A DNA stretch of 64,000 nucleotides, from contig NC_049983.1 in the NCBI RefSeq assembly GCF_000003815.2, positions 19,311,910 to 19,375,909 on the forward strand. Direction: 5' to 3'. Shown one piece after another: positions 43,901 through 58,395 of this stretch. Position 1 is the stretch's first letter; the number at the start of each line of letters is the position of its first letter. A program made the translations under genes and the position numbers. Below the pieces are notes generated by a model that was not told the DNA's origin, did not search any database, and saw only the letters and a list, made by a program, of their open reading frames with translations. The DNA comes from Branchiostoma floridae. Its lineage: Eukaryota > Chordata > Leptocardii > Amphioxiformes > Branchiostomatidae.

Positions 43901-46900
43901 CTTTTTAACCAGTCTCACTTTCCTGCAAAGTTGAGCCGGAAGTTGCAGTCATGTGTGTAACAGATAATGCTACAGTGTACAAAATGTTATTGCGGGAAAT
44001 TGAAAGTGGGTGGAAAGGCAAAATTGCTTTACACATCCAAGGGCTGTAGCCAAAATGGCAGGAAATTGGGCACCGGCTTTGAAATACCACCCACCAGCTA
44101 ATATCTATGTGTCATATAACATACTTGGTGACATATATAGATTAAAGTAATAAGCTTTGCCTACCATGTTTTACATTTCTTTGACAACATTTAGAGTATG
44201 CTTTGATGTTTTTCATTGACAACTGAGTATCGTGACCTCATGTAGAGTTCTGTTATCAAATTGAATGCTGTCAACTGATAAAATCATGTCCGGAATTTTA
44301 TAAGTCATTATTTTGATATGTAGTATATTTTCATCCGTTACTGCATATGAAAACAATCATGTAACTCAGACATCAGTTGTACAATTTATACCAGAAAACA
44401 AGTTGTGATATACAAAGCATTTTACAAAAAAAGTCAGTTGGATAAGCCGTTCCAGAGTAATGTTATCTTACAGTTACCCTTCATGTAATCCCTGCACAAT
44501 GCTCATATCAGAGCTGTGCTTGTGCAACATCCTCATGTACATGGAACAGATTCGTTTCTAGCAGACTTGATTACTTGAGGGATTACGGAGCCCTGGCCTC
44601 CGACCCATGTTACATGAAACAGATTGTCCTGGCTGTGAGAACTAGACCCTGTCTAACACTTCAGCTTGCTGGTGTACATCCTTAGTAGTTAGTGTTTCCT
44701 GATAATGCTCATGGCCAAAGGAACAGAAATTATCAAAATTCACTTATCATTGATCAATTATTTAAATTGTGTGTCAACTTTCTGACCCTGCTTTGCTTCA
44801 AATGTTCTGTGCTGTTATTCTAATCTTAAACTATGCAACATTTAATAGTGATCAGCTTAAAACTAACCTTGATAACAAAAGATGATGAAGCTACGAAACA
44901 GTACCGTGATAATCTTTTGGTACAGGCTCAAAAGACCAGATCAACAATGTACTGGTACTGTATCTGTGTACACTAATTATGTGCAACTAAGGACATATGC
45001 ATGAAAACAATAATTTAGCAATGGAAAAGACAATGATAATGTGGTGCTACCTACAGCTAGTTTTTTTCTGTTTCAATATACATTCTGTCAAGTAGTCAAC
45101 AGTTCATTTATATGTCGTTATGTTAGAGCACATCTTCCTTTGTCAAAGTTATTTAGCACCTGTGCCTGTACCTGATGTCATACCATACCTTGGCAAAAAA
45201 ACTGTCCATCTGGGTGTTCTAGACCCATATTTTACAGTGAGACCTGGGCTTCCAAGTTGTACAGGTTTCTATCAAATGATTTGAACTCGCTTGGCGTACG
45301 CCGCTGTCAAAAATTGGAATACCAGACTTGTTTGAGGACATTTCCTCAATTTCTGGTGCATTTTGCATTGTTTTTCTGGTGGGTATTTCTCATCGCCCTC
45401 TGTCCCAGCCCTCCCGCAGGTCTGGCTGGTACCTTATATAATACACCATGTTTTATTCAATCTATATTTAACTTTGGGCACACCTCCCTGGCTGATACCT
45501 GTCGTGCCCTTTTTGCATGTAGGCATTCACAGCATGAAGAAATCTTTTGCTAGACCTGGAGAGCTCCATTCGTTAGAGGTGTAAAGTAAGAAGAATGTCC
45601 TACATGGCCCATTACGTGCTGTTGCTAGCCACCTAAATCTCTGCATTTGGAAGCAGGTTGAACTCTTGTGACTTTGGATCAATGGTGATACATCGATAAA
45701 TCCATCATAGCATTGCAGGCTGATTATTCCAAGGAAATGTCTGACATGAAGGACAGAGAGGTTTCACGTGGATACAGACGACCAACAATGCCGTAAATTA
45801 AACTCCAGGACATCCACCCCATGTTTGACACATGAAGCAGAACAAACTGGCCCGAGCCATTCCAGAGAAAGAAAACAGGGAGCAAAAGTTCACTTTGCTT
45901 TGTGAATTTGGCACTGCATACATCTAAGCAGCTGCAGTTTTCTCTGCTATTTACACCAAGTGTGTCAACTGCCTGTTCAGGGAACTCTTGAACAGGATTT
46001 ACAGACTGACAAACCACCGTATCTACTTTTTGAGCTCTCCCCGTATAATTTCAAACAATCCATCAGTTTACCTTGAAAAGATTTGAGCACATTCAACTAA
46101 ACATGTAGATAATCAATCAAAAAGTATTGTTTTGAATTTGCTGCTTTGTTGTTAGTTAAGTTTGATTTAAGTTTGTTATTTCATGTATTGTAGACTTAGA
46201 CTTTGGGGCTTGCGTGACAACACATGAGGCAGTCAGGTTGGCCCAGAAGACTCCATAGGTAGAGCCTGAACCTAAGTCATTCTTGTCCAAATTGGCATGA
46301 TCATTGCCTCTAATTTTTTTTTTGTGTGCGTGCTCTCTTTGACCTTGTTGAGCCACATTGTTTGACCAATACACACTGCCATTGAATATGCCTCTGGCTT
46401 GCATAGCAATGGCTGCGGTAGTGTTCAATAATTTATGGATCGATCATGACTTATCACCATTGTGACATGGAATTGATGAGTGTTTGCCATCTTTCTATGG
46501 AAGCAATAACCGTGACTCATGGAGATACGTACTATTGATGCTGTTGGCAGCTCTTGATAGGGTTTGGTACGTACAAGAATGTTTTTTCTTCTTGGACTGG
46601 TCCAGAAAAAAATCAGTGAACCGGATGTTGGACTGATTCGAAAATGAATAGATCATACCGGCAAGTTGTCATGTGTTTTGGGGCTTACAGGTAAAAACCC
46701 CCCAGCAAGAGCGAAGTAGAGGGGAGTTGATACTCATTTTACAGAGTTTCTACAGTCAAACTTTGTTTTTGTTGAAAACAGAAGCAGTTAGTGTTGTTTA
46801 CATGAAGTTAAGATTTTAAAATGGACGTCGAATACTCTATGAAACAGATTCCTTTGTAGCGAAATGGACCATTGTTTTGAGTATCACCCATTCACAAGTA

Positions 46901-49900
46901 TTCAAAGATACAAGGTCCATTTTTTATATTTTTTTTTTATACCAGTACCCATCCCTACCTGTTGACAAGCTGAATTCTGACCCTAAATGAAAGTTTTGTT
47001 TACATATCTTGGCAAGAAAATGTTTTTTAAAGCATTTGCAAGTTCTGGACCATGCATGTTACTTCTGATGAAGGAGAACAGAATGGTGCAAATGTTTTGG
47101 TTTGGTACTCTGTACAAATGGTACATTCTGTATGTACATTGTATAATGATGAATAAGAAAATATAAAGTTATTGTATGTAACAGGTGTTTAGAATAGCAC
47201 ATATACCTTAACATAGTTGTGTAGTTTATGTGGCTAAAGTTATATCACTTTTGGAAAGTCAAGAAAAAGGGAAGAAAATCTACGATTTGTTTAAATTGTA
47301 TCAAAAATGTAAAAGTGTCATTCTTCTGAGTCATGGGTTTGTCATGTAATATTTGTCAATACGGTTACTTTTGCTGGTTTACTTTTAATAGCAGATCACT
47401 AGGGCAAAAGCCAGCTTTTGAAACTAAAAAAAAAAATAATTCAAAAAAATATGAGGATATTTGCTTTCTTCCTTCTCTGTTTTTTTACATGCTATTCACG
47501 GAACTCAACATGCTCTTATCACTCAGCCTGCAAGTTATCTTTTGATATCTGGAGATATTGTCAACTTCTATCAAATCCAAAGGAATGTCACGGATGGTGC
47601 AAATATCAACGAATTATTGGTGCACAAACTTTCATAGTCATCTTTTACTTTATATTACTCTGGTTGAGAAGGTGGTATCAAGGCACGACTTCAACACAGC
47701 TCTATGCCTGAGCAAACTTTGACAGGGAGAGCCTATAACAAATGACTTTGCATTTCCCTCTCATCTGATAATTTCAGGAATCAAGGAAATTTTGGCAGGC
47801 CTGTGAAACGGGCTATAATTGAAGATCTGCATCACAATCCCACAATGCTGTTCTTCCACCTGAAAAGGCCTTCCATAAATTTTGAGATGGGGAAGATAAG
47901 GGGGGAGATGTATGCGGCGACAGGTGTGCGATCGTCTGCAGATGTGATGCATCGGTTACCACGGGCACAGCAAGCGCCGTGGACACATGATGAGTTATGG
48001 GCGGAACAGGTTCAGACTCCAAAAGTGGCAACTGGCAACCCCAACTAAAAGGTCCGTTGCTGTGCATGCGATGGTTATCGTTTGCGCTGATGAGGGATGA
48101 AACCGGGCGGGGACACGGCAGTGATTTAGTGGCCTGAGACCTGACTGTGCACACAGAGCATTTATGATGGAGCCTCCTAAGGTTCCAGTACACACTTACA
48201 TTGATTCTGCAGGGCAGCGGCCAGCCACGGGAGCCACCAGACACGCACTCCTGTGGCTGGAGATCAAAACTAGTTATCAGATTTACTACAGCTGTGTTTT
48301 CTCTGCAGGATAAAACATTTCTGAGTAGCTACCTATAGACTTTGGGGCTGCAGTTTAGTATACTGCTTATTGACTGTAGTTTCTATATTCAAGTAATGTT
48401 AGTGAACAAATTAATCAACATAGTTTTTATTTTACATTTTTACTGCATAGTAAAAATGTAAAATAATTTTTATTTTCTACATTTTAGTAATGTTGGTGAA
48501 CAAATTAGTCATCTTAGTTTGTATACTACATTTTCAGTCACAAAAAGCTTTATCTGCTGTTTCTTTAAAAGGGTATCTTATGTTTTGTGTGTGTTTTATG
48601 TTGAGCAATTATGAATGAAAAATTACTGTAATAAACTGGAACATTATTTCATAAGGAATTGCTTCCAGCACATGTAGTTATGGGCCAGTTACACAGTTTA
48701 TCTCTTCCTTATGCTATCAGATAATGTTTGATACAACCTACTACCTCATTTATATCGTGCAAAATACTAGTTTGGGTGCTTTGTAGTTTTGGAGCAGTAG
48801 TGTAATTGGTCAGTTTATGTTTTGTTTGAACATAGTGGGCTGAATGTAAGTCATAAACATTAGACCTGGGAGATAGTTGTTATTTACAGGGGTAAAGGTT
48901 GGGTGAGCTTAAAAAAGGCTAATTTTTCCATGTTGTTGCAAATTTTAGAAAAAAAGACATGTATGTGATGAACTTCATGCAAACTTAGAAGAATGCTAAA
49001 CAAGGGTGTCACTTGAAAAGTCCAGAAGTAGATCACCATTTTTTTATCCAGTAGTAGAGATTGAATTGTATGATAGGTGGAAAAACATTAGCTCTATTGA
49101 TAGATTAATCCATGCTTGTTGGCCATGGTGCTGAAAAATGAGTTGTTTTGGAAGCTTTGGTCCGAGGTGAAGACTTCCAGGTGAATTGATAGCTTATCGC
49201 CAGTGACTGGTGCCTCCCAGAAGCAATTACAATTCTTTTGCTCTGGCACCTTGCACCACCTTGAGTGACTTGGTCCCATGAGCCCTGTGTTGTTTTCCTC
49301 TCTTAAGGTCTAGAGCCTAAAGGCTCTGTTTTACCAAGAATCCTTAGTGTTAGTCAATCCACTCTAACATTATGTTTTTTTCATCAATGAAGGTTAGACA
49401 CTCAGGTCATACGATATGCCAAAAAGTAGCTGGATGTGATCTTTTTCTTTGTTATAGCAGTCTCATTATGTACTTTCGGGGGACATTTTGTGAGATGCTA
49501 TTTGTGTTATGATCAGGCATTCCACCGTTTTCTGGTAGAGAGCATTTAACATTTGTAAATCGTTGTATTTGCATGTTCTTTCGCATAGACACATGAAGTA
49601 TGTTGACATCCATTTAGAATAGCTGCATAAACCATTAAGAAAATCACTTATATCCGGACATGAGTTTTTTTGATAGAAAATTGCTAACAAGCAAACACCT
49701 TTTTCTGTGCCTTCACCGAGGCTCTTGGGAATAGTTGGAATTCAGGAGGATGAGTTTGCTTTTCGTAACCTGAATCAGGGCATCAGATGAACGAGGTCTC
49801 AATTTCAAATAGCTCACTTGGTACCTTTGTGGCTGTGGAATTCAAGCTATGCACACCGTTGCGTTTTGTTGTGTTGTCCACTGGGACAAGCAGACTGGAT

Positions 49901-52900
49901 TTGGAGGTACACAGTAAGGTATTTGTTCAAGATCTGCATACTGAAATCATCAGGAACTAAAGGCTTGTCATTGGTATCTTTCTTAGGTATCTCAAGGTGT
50001 TTTGTCATGTTGACATGGCAATGAAAAACTTCTGTTCATCAATGAGATGGCTTGTTATAATCATGAAGAGAAGACTGCAAAACTAGTAATGTTACACGAG
50101 TTCAACATAATACTTGATGAAAAAACAGAAACCCTGCTCTCTTTACTTTGCTTGCTCACCCCCATTTCTTTGGAACGGTCCAGGAGAACACCTCTCTCCT
50201 GCAGGTTAGCATCTCTGCGCATCAGGGGATGATAAATATTCCTCCTACTCATGGATGGAACATGGATGCAACTATTTATGCGCAATCATAGCATCCATTG
50301 TTACCACATCTCCATGATCTGGTCCAGTTTCCAGTGAGTTCTTGATTCCTTGGGTCCTGGCCACGATAATTCCCCTCATAGTTTACCAAGCAGACAATAA
50401 AATTTACTGCTCCACCCTTAAGAGGCTGAATCAAGAGCAAGTTTGCCAGTCATTATCCTGGCAGACACCTAATTTGTCTGCTCACAATATTCTCATCACA
50501 GAGCCTCTGGTGAAACTAATGGGCAGACAGAAAGTTCTGTCTTCATTATCTTGCACTTAGGTCTCAAAAGGAATGGCCTTTGACCGCTGGGTGTGGGCTG
50601 CAGGAATAATCCATCACACCATCAAATAAGCTATCTCTCCTGATGTATAGAGATGGTGGCAGCTTGGCTTGAACCTCAGCTGCAGATATTGGTATGCAAG
50701 GAATCCGTCCACTGAGCTACCATCAATGGCTGTCGAAAGATCATCGGTTTTATAAGCTGGTGTATACTATTAGGTTTTATCTGTAGGGTATGTTGTATTG
50801 TGTTCACTTTGTCCTTTATTGACCTTCTGGAGATTAGAACATTGTACTTCTATTTATCCATCCATTCATTCATGCATTCATTGATGCATTCTGTCAGTCT
50901 TCCTCCCATATAAACAGTTATACATATATGCCCATAAATGCAAAAAAAAAACCATTTTGACAGTTTTGACTTAAAACCTTATAGGATCCAAAATAGTTTT
51001 GAAATCACAAGTAAAATCCAATCTCCTTTACCATGATGGACTTAGCTTCAGTTACAGTCTTTGACTACCTTTTAAATCATTTCAAGCTCATAATATGTGA
51101 AAAAAATACAAGCCTTTACAACTTCTTCCGTTGATAAAACCTGTATGTCCAGGACAAAAGATACGATGACTGCTGCAGTACCAAGGTCACAAACCAGAGG
51201 GCCAAGAATATACCTTGACCTTTGTGTTCCCAACCCGCACCCACATCCTAAATATCAACACAATCCAGCAAATGGTTAGAAAGATATGCTGACCACAAAT
51301 ATCTTGGAACACACAAACACACACAAACAGATACACCAAAAACAGTATATCCATTTTTCATGGAAGTAACGAAAGGAGTATTCTTAGTGTGTTTTCCAAA
51401 ACCTTTGAAGCCCGATAACTGTAGCTTAACTGGATCGATAAGAGCATCACCATTAGGAAATGCCACCAGTTGATAGGAGGACCCTGTTATTGTGAACCTT
51501 TCTCAAGGATCAAACTACAGCGTAGCAGAAGGCTGAGCAGATTTTCAATGGGAGCAAATTATTTTCATTTGACATCCATCTGTGGATGGTCACCAACACA
51601 AAAAGATTGGGTCAGTTTTTGTCACCTACATGAATATGTCTTCCATTGTGATTGTGGAATTCTCTACCAAGTTTGGCCCATCCCCCCTATGGCACACATC
51701 CCTGGAGGTAACATTGTAATATGAAACCCTGTAAAGACTGTTTCATGGCATCTCAGTAGAATACACCTTCTCGTTTCGTTTTCCTGGGGCCAAAAAAACT
51801 CCAGGGAGGACCTCTCTTTTTCTGCATTTTCAATGTATAGTTAGGCTCTTTTGTATAATGTAATGATATATATTTCATGGATGGGAGGATATGGAATTAT
51901 CTTTTATCTTAAGTAAAGGTTGTCTCTAATGGTTTATCCTTGCATAAAATAATTTTTCATTCTTAGTAAAATTTAGTATATGTTATGAAGAAAGTCATAT
52001 GCACCTTTTCTGTGGTACCTACATGTATTCTTAAGCATTGCTATTGTTATGGAACATAGTCCATCACTCCTTTAGAAATCCACAATTTTCTGCAAATGTG
52101 GGAAGGAAACAATGTTGGGAATAGGTGTTGGAAAGAGCCTCAATAGATCTTCCTAATTGCTGCATTTCATATTCAGCGTACACCTCACACACTTGCCCAC
52201 ATGATCCCAGAGTGGGTGTGTCTGTTGGCTGTGAGGCAATGTCAGTTGTCATATATCTTTCCAAGCTCAGGCCATGGCAACTCAGTTATCTGGGTCTGGT
52301 TCTTGAGTTCCCTCTAGATAAAAGAAATGTCTTATGATGCTCCTTATTACTTTCATCACAATGTAAATATCACTTCTGCATAATTGCATCGTCTTGTAAT
52401 TAATATTAATTGCTATGTAAGTGCACAATGAACAAAGAATTGATTCAAATGACAACACAGATTGAAAATGATATTCTTTTTCTGCATCCTGTGGTTTGGG
52501 CAGAATTCTAGAAGAGTCTTTGCAGCATTTCTAGTGAACATTGTTAAGATGGCTGCAGACAAAACAGACATGGAAAATTCCTCTTGGTTCCCTTGGCAAA
52601 TCATGATATCTTTGGCTGTGCTATAACTGTAAATCTTACATTACAATGTAGTTATTCAGTGTCAGAACAACTTAAGGAATGCGGTATCTTTTGCTTTATA
52701 ACGTTTAAAAGATTTAAAGCATTCAGTAACACAGTGCTGAGAGCTTACTTGATGTATCATTAAGAAACACACTAGAACATTATTACATTAAGTAGAAGAT
52801 TTACTACCACAGTTTCTAATAGTTGTTATAAGTCATCCACTTATCTTCTCTGACAATACTTAATGTCCTGAGTTGAAATGAAGATAATAGGGGTAATCGC

Positions 52901-53019
52901 TTTGCCTGTGCACAACGAACATCATGTATCATGTCTGTCACAGTGGGGAATACAATGATGTAGGATAAGAAAACATTATCATTTTGTATGCTGTTACCCA
53001 CTGCACACTTTTGAATATT
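43901..53019. other. Long non-coding stretch with enhancer-like islands
   Basis: Nine kilobases without a recognisable exon. Balanced-composition islands lie at about 47790-48250, 50150-50720 and 52040-52330. All have open frames on both strands with no protein motif. The remainder is AT-rich. A palindrome at 48427-48466 is listed separately; short CA-type simple sequence occurs near 51300. Confidence 0.35.
48427..48466. repeat. Perfect 18-bp-arm palindrome flanked by direct repeats
   Basis: TTATTTTACATTTTTACT (48427-48444), loop GCAT, then its exact reverse complement (48449-48466). On both sides lie related segments containing AGTAATGTTRGTGAACAAAT (about 48395 and 48487). Confidence 0.95.
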
Positions 53020-53095
53020 CAGTCAAACCTGTCTAAAGCAGCCACTCAAGGCACTGGATCAACGTGGCCACTATAGACAGGTGGACACATTATAG
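53020..53095. mobile_element. Truncated CAGTCAAACCTGT-family MITE
   Basis: It begins CAGTCAAACCTGTCTAAAGC and contains GTGGCCACTATAGACAGGTG, like 11341-11518. The right terminal repeat is missing. Confidence 0.75.
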
Positions 53096-53329
53096 AGAAA
53101 ATGTTGATCAACTGACCACGAGTTTACCCATAAGTTACACATGATTTCAGTATCCATCTTTCTGGGAACTCCAAATCCTCGCAAACTACGATTTTAAACC
53201 GGGTGCAGGGTGACATATGCATGGCCTCTTCTTCTTGATTCACTGCTAATCAACTCTCATAAGTTCTCAAGCAGGAGTAAAATTCAGCTTGGGTACTTTA
53301 ATTACCTTTGCCAGAATGGCTAAAGTTAT

Positions 53330-54300
53330 GTTTTAGGCTTGTGAGTCTGTCTGTGTGTCTGTTAACAGCATAACTCGAGAAGCCTTGGATGGATCCAGAT
53401 GATATTTGGTAGGTGGGTAGGGGTCGGGAAAACGAAGGTCAAGTTCGATAATGGGCCCCCTAGCGGCTTGCTAAGGTACTGCAGCAGAACCTCAATTTTT
53501 GATATCTCATTTTCTGGACATGCTGTGGTTATGATGTTTGATTGGTAGATAGCCCTTGGGGCAGAGAGTAAGTGCGGTAAGTTTGGACCCCCTAGCGGCT
53601 TGTTTGGAACTGCAGTCGCCGATTTCCTTTCAAACTTTGGACGAGAATAACTCCAGAAAGTGTTGATGGATTGTCATGATTCTTGGTATGTAGATAGCCC
53701 AAGTAACAATGTACATAATAAAATACTAATTGTGCAAACCAGCAGCTAATTTGCATAATTAATGACGAAAGTTTATAAATCCACTGCATTTCATGATAGG
53801 ACTTTCAAACTTGTCACATATATAGATGAGAAAGAGAGAAATATAACTGCATGTTAATTATGCAAATGATGGCCTCATTTGCATAATTAATGAGAAAATA
53901 TAGACGTGTTGACGGATCGTCATGATTTTTGGTATGTAGATAGCCAAAGGGAAGACTTACATGATGGAATTCTAATCATGCAAATCGACTGCTAATTTGC
54001 ATAATTAATGAGGAAAGTTTGTAAATCCACTGCATTCCTTTCTAGGACCTTCAAGCTTGTCATATTTGTAGCTGAGAAAGCAAGAAATATCAGTACATAT
54101 TAATTATGCAGATGATGATCTCATTTGCATAATTAAGAGCCGGTTTAGTTTCCTACTTTGAAAGAGAATAAGTCAAGAAGGGATGAAAGGATCATAATGA
54201 TTTTTGGTATGCTGATAGCTTAAGTGATGCTTGATACAATTTAATATTATTATGTTAATAGGGATCTAATTTGTATAAGCAATGGCGAAATGTTAAGAAC
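53330..54300. repeat. Octamer-rich repetitive block with internal units of about 130-275 bp
   Basis: The motif GATnnTTGGTATGTAGATAGC and its relatives recur near 53390, 53520, 53665, 53910 and 54190. TTTGCATAATTAATGA-type words recur near 53751, 53878, 53998 and 54124, and AAATCCACTGCATT recurs twice. The words GCCCCCTAGCGGCTTG (about 53453) and CCCCCTAGCGGCTTG (about 53587) are another pair. I recall such sequence as a dispersed amphioxus repeat, but the class is unknown. Confidence 0.7.
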
Positions 54301-57300
54301 CAACTCCAGGCATATAAAATAAAATGTAATGAGTAACACATTTATGTCTACAGACAACATTCTACATAACAAACCTGGTTTATTTGGCAAAGGTATGTGT
54401 TCGTGGAACTCTAGTTGAGGAAGAAAACTTCAATTACCAATATTGATCCTGAAATCTTCATGACCTGACCAACTTGCAGATTCAATAGCAGGTTATGTAA
54501 GTCTTATGTAAGTTATCATTAACATCCTTTTAGTTTTGAAAGGTTCCAACTTTCAGCAATGCACATCTCCAGTCTTACTGCCTAAATCCTCCTTTTCTCA
54601 GCAGGTTGCCAGTTTCTGCAGCTGTTATACAGGACTGGGCGTGATGCGATTTTCCCTACACATCAACCTTTCAGGTCGCAGGTCGGCAATAAATCCTGCC
54701 GCGTGTCCGGGTTTCAGGAGGAAAAGGGAAGCTTATTATGAGATGAATTAAGATAGAAGACCGACTTACTCTAGGGAGGTTCATTTGCACACGGTTGTCA
54801 GGAAAGAAGTGTGATAACACTAGCACCTGACAAGTGATAGGACAACTCCAGTACCCAACGGTATTAATCTCAGTTTACGGGTGGAGGGAGAAGTAGGTTA
54901 GGGCTGAAGAAAATGAAAGAAGATGGTCAGACAGTGGATAAAAGATGACTGCTATTTTGTGGAGTGTAAATCATGATTAAGAGGTATGATATCAATAGTA
55001 CAGTCAATATCAATAGTACAGCCAGTCAAGGAAAACATATCTTATGATTTTATTCCAGCCTGACCTACAAAGGCTGGTCAAGAAAAACACTTTTTTTTGT
55101 TACTATTTTACAGAAACTTTTAGCAAAGTAAAAGAGTTTATAGATATTTTCTGTATAGATGCTCAACAACTGGTGAAATTGGCATCTTTTCTCTGCATTA
55201 ATCCTATCTGATTAGGTTCTCTAAACTTCTCAATGAGTTTGATATCAGAATTTTTTAACTATCCTTAAAGTCCTTTACATGTGTACATCTGCCAATTCCA
55301 GTGAAATCATAATTGTTGTTGCTTGTGGAGCATATCTATACCCAAGTGTTCCTGCTGAAGTGATTCTGATGACTTAGACATTCACTTATCATAACATGTA
55401 ATGTCATCTGTTTACTGTGGGATGAGTCAAGGTTCGTTAAAATGAAGTATGACTGCCTGAAATTTGTCTTCAAACACCACTTGGAATTGATCAAGCACCC
55501 ATTCAAGTATGTTTAAGCTACTTCCACATCCTTTATTGTTACATACAAAGAAGGACAAAGCATGTATAGCAAGTTACTTAAAAAAAACTGCACCTGCCTT
55601 TAGGTGTGATATCTACAAAATGATTGGTTTTGATATTTTGCATTTTGGTTTGTTCTAATACCCTCTGATGCTGAATCCTCTGTACATTAACAACAGGCTT
55701 ATATATAGTTTTAAGCATAAACAGTCTAAGCTGCATCATAAACTGTTCTATAAGCCTTCTTTTCATTCCCTCACCTGCTAGAGAGGTGATTATCTCAGTA
55801 AATCTCATGAAGAAGGGTATTAACATATTTTACAACAGGGTTGTAAACTTATGACCCCTTTCCCTTTTTAATATTTCAACGCATGTCTTGAGCTAGACAG
55901 CTCAAGTCTGGGGGTGATTTAGATAATTGTAATGTATAATTGAGCATGCAAAATAGATGTGAAAATGTCTTCACAGGAATGATTAGGATAATTCAATTAA
56001 CAGTGCAATAATTCCCATGACTCTGAAGTTTGCAAGGGCTACACTAACCATATTTGCAAAGAGGGATTTGCAATCATGTTTTGCACTGAACTACTGCATG
56101 CTATTTGCAGTAAGGCAGTAACAAGTTAAAGTAAAAGGTCAAGGTCAAAAAGCTGCCTGCATGCAGTAGTGGCCTTTGCAGGAGTTTGATCCTGTGATAG
56201 ACATAACCAATGACAGATGCAAGAACAGAAGTATGAAGATCACATTCATCAATAGGAAGATGGCGAGAGTCAGGCTCTTCAATGACTGAACCCTTAGTCC
56301 AAGCCTTCACAGTGCTGCACCTGTCTTTGAACTCTTGCAAGAAATGGAACACCCAAGGGAAAACTTAGCATTAGCTTGCCAAGTTGAATTCTGTTCAAGC
56401 TGATTGTTGACCTTGACTTTACTGAGGTGAGACCACAGGGATGGAAGGTCGCAAAGCATTGTGGGCAATGGATGAAGTCTGCCAATTGTCATTGCCTTCC
56501 ATGGGAGGGGGGAACTGAAGACCAAAATTTGCAGTCAAAGTTGGCTACTAGACAGATGACTCAGTTCAGTTTTCTCTGTGGAGACTCAGTCTTGCTCTGG
56601 GAGTGTTAGCCCAGTTAGACAGACATTAAACAGTACCAATATATCTCATGTAACACTATAGAATACTGCCCCATGGGTCAGGAACATGCAAATAAAGATC
56701 ATCACAAAAAGAGCAACATTACTCCATATCCCTGTTCTGTGGTCCCTCAGCTCTTCATATATAAATTGCAGCACTGGCATTGTTCAGATTCCTTTCTTTA
56801 TGAACTAGTTATTGAATGTTTATAAAGATTAAACCAATCAGGAATGGGATAGACAGTGTTTGAACAGGCTAAACATACTGTTTTCATACATAAGCCTCCT
56901 CATCCCACTGGAATGGTACAACATGTACTAGATTGTTATAGTCTCAACTTTTCTGTGAGATGGGCTGAACAATTTAAGATCATGGAAAATCGCACAAAGA
57001 TACGCATGAATGGGCATGTAATTAGAGCTTTTCTTCAACATATTTGATCGCATTTACACAGCTTTTATGTTAACCTTCAACATGTTTCTGGCACATTTTG
57101 TTTAGCCTGGTATCCAGCCGTAATATAGCTCCTGAGTCTCTTCTCTCCTCTTTGCAATTGCTACATTTTGTTTGCAATATGCTATTAAAGGTCTGGTCAA
57201 TAGTCTGCTGTACTTACGGTCTACAGGGAAAAGGTCAGTCATACATAGTTCACTGACTGTGAAGCCTAGGCTTTCCTGCAATATACTTTTTCTTCCACAT

Positions 57301-58395
57301 CATTTTGTCTCAGGATTGAGATGGATTTTATGTAGCGTTGTTGCTGTTAAACAAGAAAGCTGTAAGGAAGACCTGTGGCTGTCTCTGTGGACAATCTTGC
57401 GTTGAATATTTGATAACATAAAGAAGCACGATAATCCGCGTACAAAGACCATGCCTCCTCCCCATCTGCTTGTGGTATTCCCACAGCCAGCACCTTTCTT
57501 AAAGGATTGTAGCTCTTTGTATCCCGTCACGTTTACAGGGTATTACAAGATCAGAAGTGTCGACGGACATTGCAGCTCCTCTACGTCAAACCAGTCACGC
57601 ATGCAGTTGCAGCCTGATAGGCTTTTATTTTGCCTGAAGGCCTGAGGGAAGTACACGCTGTAATCAGCTTTTAGACCAGGCTGCAAGAGCAAATTTACTA
57701 TATGTAGGGTTTGCTTGTTTGATGTGTTTTGTTGATAATGCTGAGGCATGCATGAAAAGAATGCCTGTGCCTTAGGGCAGAAAGTCTACAAGAAGATGTT
57801 AGTTTAGGCTAGATTGTTGCATTTCCTAGACAAATCCAACATCTTTCACGGTTTACACTTATTTGCACCTGAAAAAAAAGTTACACGGCTTGCAAGTTTG
57901 AAAAAGATTCGTAATCAGTACATAAACAACTTGAGCGCTTGCTTCCTCAGAATTGTGGCTGTTTAGAAAAGTGCACTAATATTGAAGCCTTCTATAAGTT
58001 GAATGTGAAAAACAGGTTGAAAGAGAAAGTTTTACAACTGTAATTTTGGTGTTAGATATTCGTGTCCTTACATGACTTGTGAGGGCACACGTATCTAACT
58101 CCCTTGGCTCTGAAAGACTTGGCACTACTGAGAGACAGGTACAGATGACTCATCACACGTCCCTAGCTGGGGTTGGCAGGTCTTTTTGGCGACGCCTCAG
58201 GGGCGGAGGCATTTTCTACAGTATTACGATCGCTTTGAAAGAATTTAGAAAATTCCACGAATGCATTCCTTTGGGAATTGATTTTTGGCTAAACCGCAGG
58301 GGCGTCGTTCATACAGTGGTAATTGAGGACTATTCTAGCTGTTTGAATGTAAGTTCATCTGTGACGGTAGTTAACATAATGATACAATTTTTAAG
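54301..58395. other. Non-coding stretch with two enhancer-like islands
   Basis: No exon is recognised. Balanced-composition islands lie at about 54560-54900 and 57230-57660. A short duplication of ATATCAATAGTACAG lies near 55000. Elsewhere the sequence is AT-rich with short frames only. Confidence 0.35.
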
